From contig DBMM01000108.1 of assembly GCA_002298925.1 (NCBI GenBank), positions 34,874-98,873 on the forward strand: a DNA stretch of 64,000 nucleotides. The letters are read 5' to 3'. Positions 63,678-64,000 of this stretch are shown here, one piece after another (within the stretch, counting starts at the first letter, position 1; the number at the start of each line of letters is the position of its first letter). The position numbers and the translations under genes were made by a program. Under the pieces are notes generated by a model. That model ran no database searches. It worked only from the letters and a program-made list of their open reading frames with translations, and was not told where the DNA came from. The stretch is from Geobacter sp. UBA698 (lineage in GTDB: Bacteria > Desulfobacterota > Desulfuromonadia > Geobacterales > Pseudopelobacteraceae).

Positions 63678-64000
63678 CTAACCATCTCTCAATGCTCGAA
63701 TCAAGCCATTCAAAACTTTTTCGGCTTCGACGATCTTCGATTCAATCATTGATGAATCCAGGCTGCCCAAGAAACCTAATCGTTTAGACAGACTGAACTG
63801 ATAATGCAATTCCCTCAAAGATCCGAAGGCAATTGTAAGGAACCTTAGATAATCAGCCTGGCTATCTCGGGCGCAACCCTCGACAATATTCGAAGGGACC
63901 GAAACCGCTGCCCTCCGCATTTGTGATGTCAGTCCATACAGTTCTTCTTTCGGAAAATCCGCGGTATTTCGATAAATTAATAACGCTATCTCGTCAGCCA
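63678..64000 (-). CDS. Four-helix-bundle (S23-type) protein, partial at window edge
   Basis: The frame reads beyond the ATG at 63920 to the end of the window without a stop, and the upstream codons (ADEIALLIYRNTADFPKEEL, then YGLTSQMRRAAVSVPSNIVE) match the four-helix-bundle family found in 23S rRNA intervening sequences and as stand-alone genes. The start therefore lies right of base 64000; 107 residues are visible. Function unknown. It is not within an rRNA gene here. Confidence 0.85.
   Translation of the reverse strand, partial: ADEIALLIYRNTADFPKEELYGLTSQMRRAAVSVPSNIVEGCARDSQADYLRFLTIAFGSLRELHYQFSLSKRLGFLGSLDSSMIESKIVEAEKVLNGLIRALRDG

Overview
The window looks like chromosome of a Geobacterales/Desulfuromonadia bacterium (Geobacter- or Pelobacter-like): GC-rich, anaerobic in outlook, with proteins carrying CXXCH heme c motifs, a tungsten-type aldehyde:ferredoxin oxidoreductase, a hemerythrin chemoreceptor, ThyX-type thymidylate synthesis and a LexA box of the Geobacter type. 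This assignment is inferred from gene content and order; I could not run a search.

Bases 1-32000 are mostly housekeeping. They hold a TetR regulator; a minus-strand block rho-rpmE-thyX-DUF1385-prfA; an orphan HyfB/NuoL-like membrane subunit; glyQS; a hemerythrin-tailed chemoreceptor translationally coupled to hisH-hisA-hisF-hisE; the macromolecular synthesis block rpsU-yqeY-cvpA-dnaG-rpoD; proB/obgE; an RdgC-like gene; an HtrA protease, an OmpR-type regulator and the PEP-synthase regulator; then prmA-rsmE, a zinc-ribbon protein and mutL. Bases 32000-39300 carry less conserved genes: a zf-TFIIB protein, an SPFH-GYF protein, a Tim44-like protein, a TauE/SafE remnant, a small lipoprotein, a fused glycosyltransferase, DUF2288, an SDR-DUF2867 protein and a DUF2628 protein.

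The striking part is a single minus-strand block of 13 genes, about 56.7 down to 39.4 kb, reading DUF1302 - DUF1329 - YCF48-like (with a CXXCH) - RND transporter - qhpA - qhpD - qhpC - qhpB - UbiV-like - UbiU-like - qhpF - qhpE - aldehyde:ferredoxin oxidoreductase. It encodes a periplasmic quinohemoprotein amine dehydrogenase (QHNDH) with the cysteine tryptophylquinone (CTQ) precursor QhpC, its radical SAM crosslinking enzyme, leader protease and exporter. The O2-dependent flavoprotein hydroxylase QhpG, which in aerobes hydroxylates the precursor tryptophan, is missing from the block. In its place are two U32-family proteins resembling the O2-independent hydroxylase pair UbiU/UbiV. I propose an anaerobic route to the CTQ cofactor, with the aldehyde product of amine oxidation passed to the tungsten enzyme. 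Just upstream lie a histidine kinase and an NtrC-type activator, with a candidate paired operator and sigma-54 promoter in the 600-base gap before the first gene of the block.

The right end (60.9-64 kb) holds a fused cytochrome c / membrane / cytochrome b5 protein, a di-iron RIC (YtfE/ScdA) protein, lexA with its own SOS box over the promoter, and a four-helix-bundle protein cut by the window edge. I saw no rRNA, tRNA, CRISPR array, insertion sequence or prophage.
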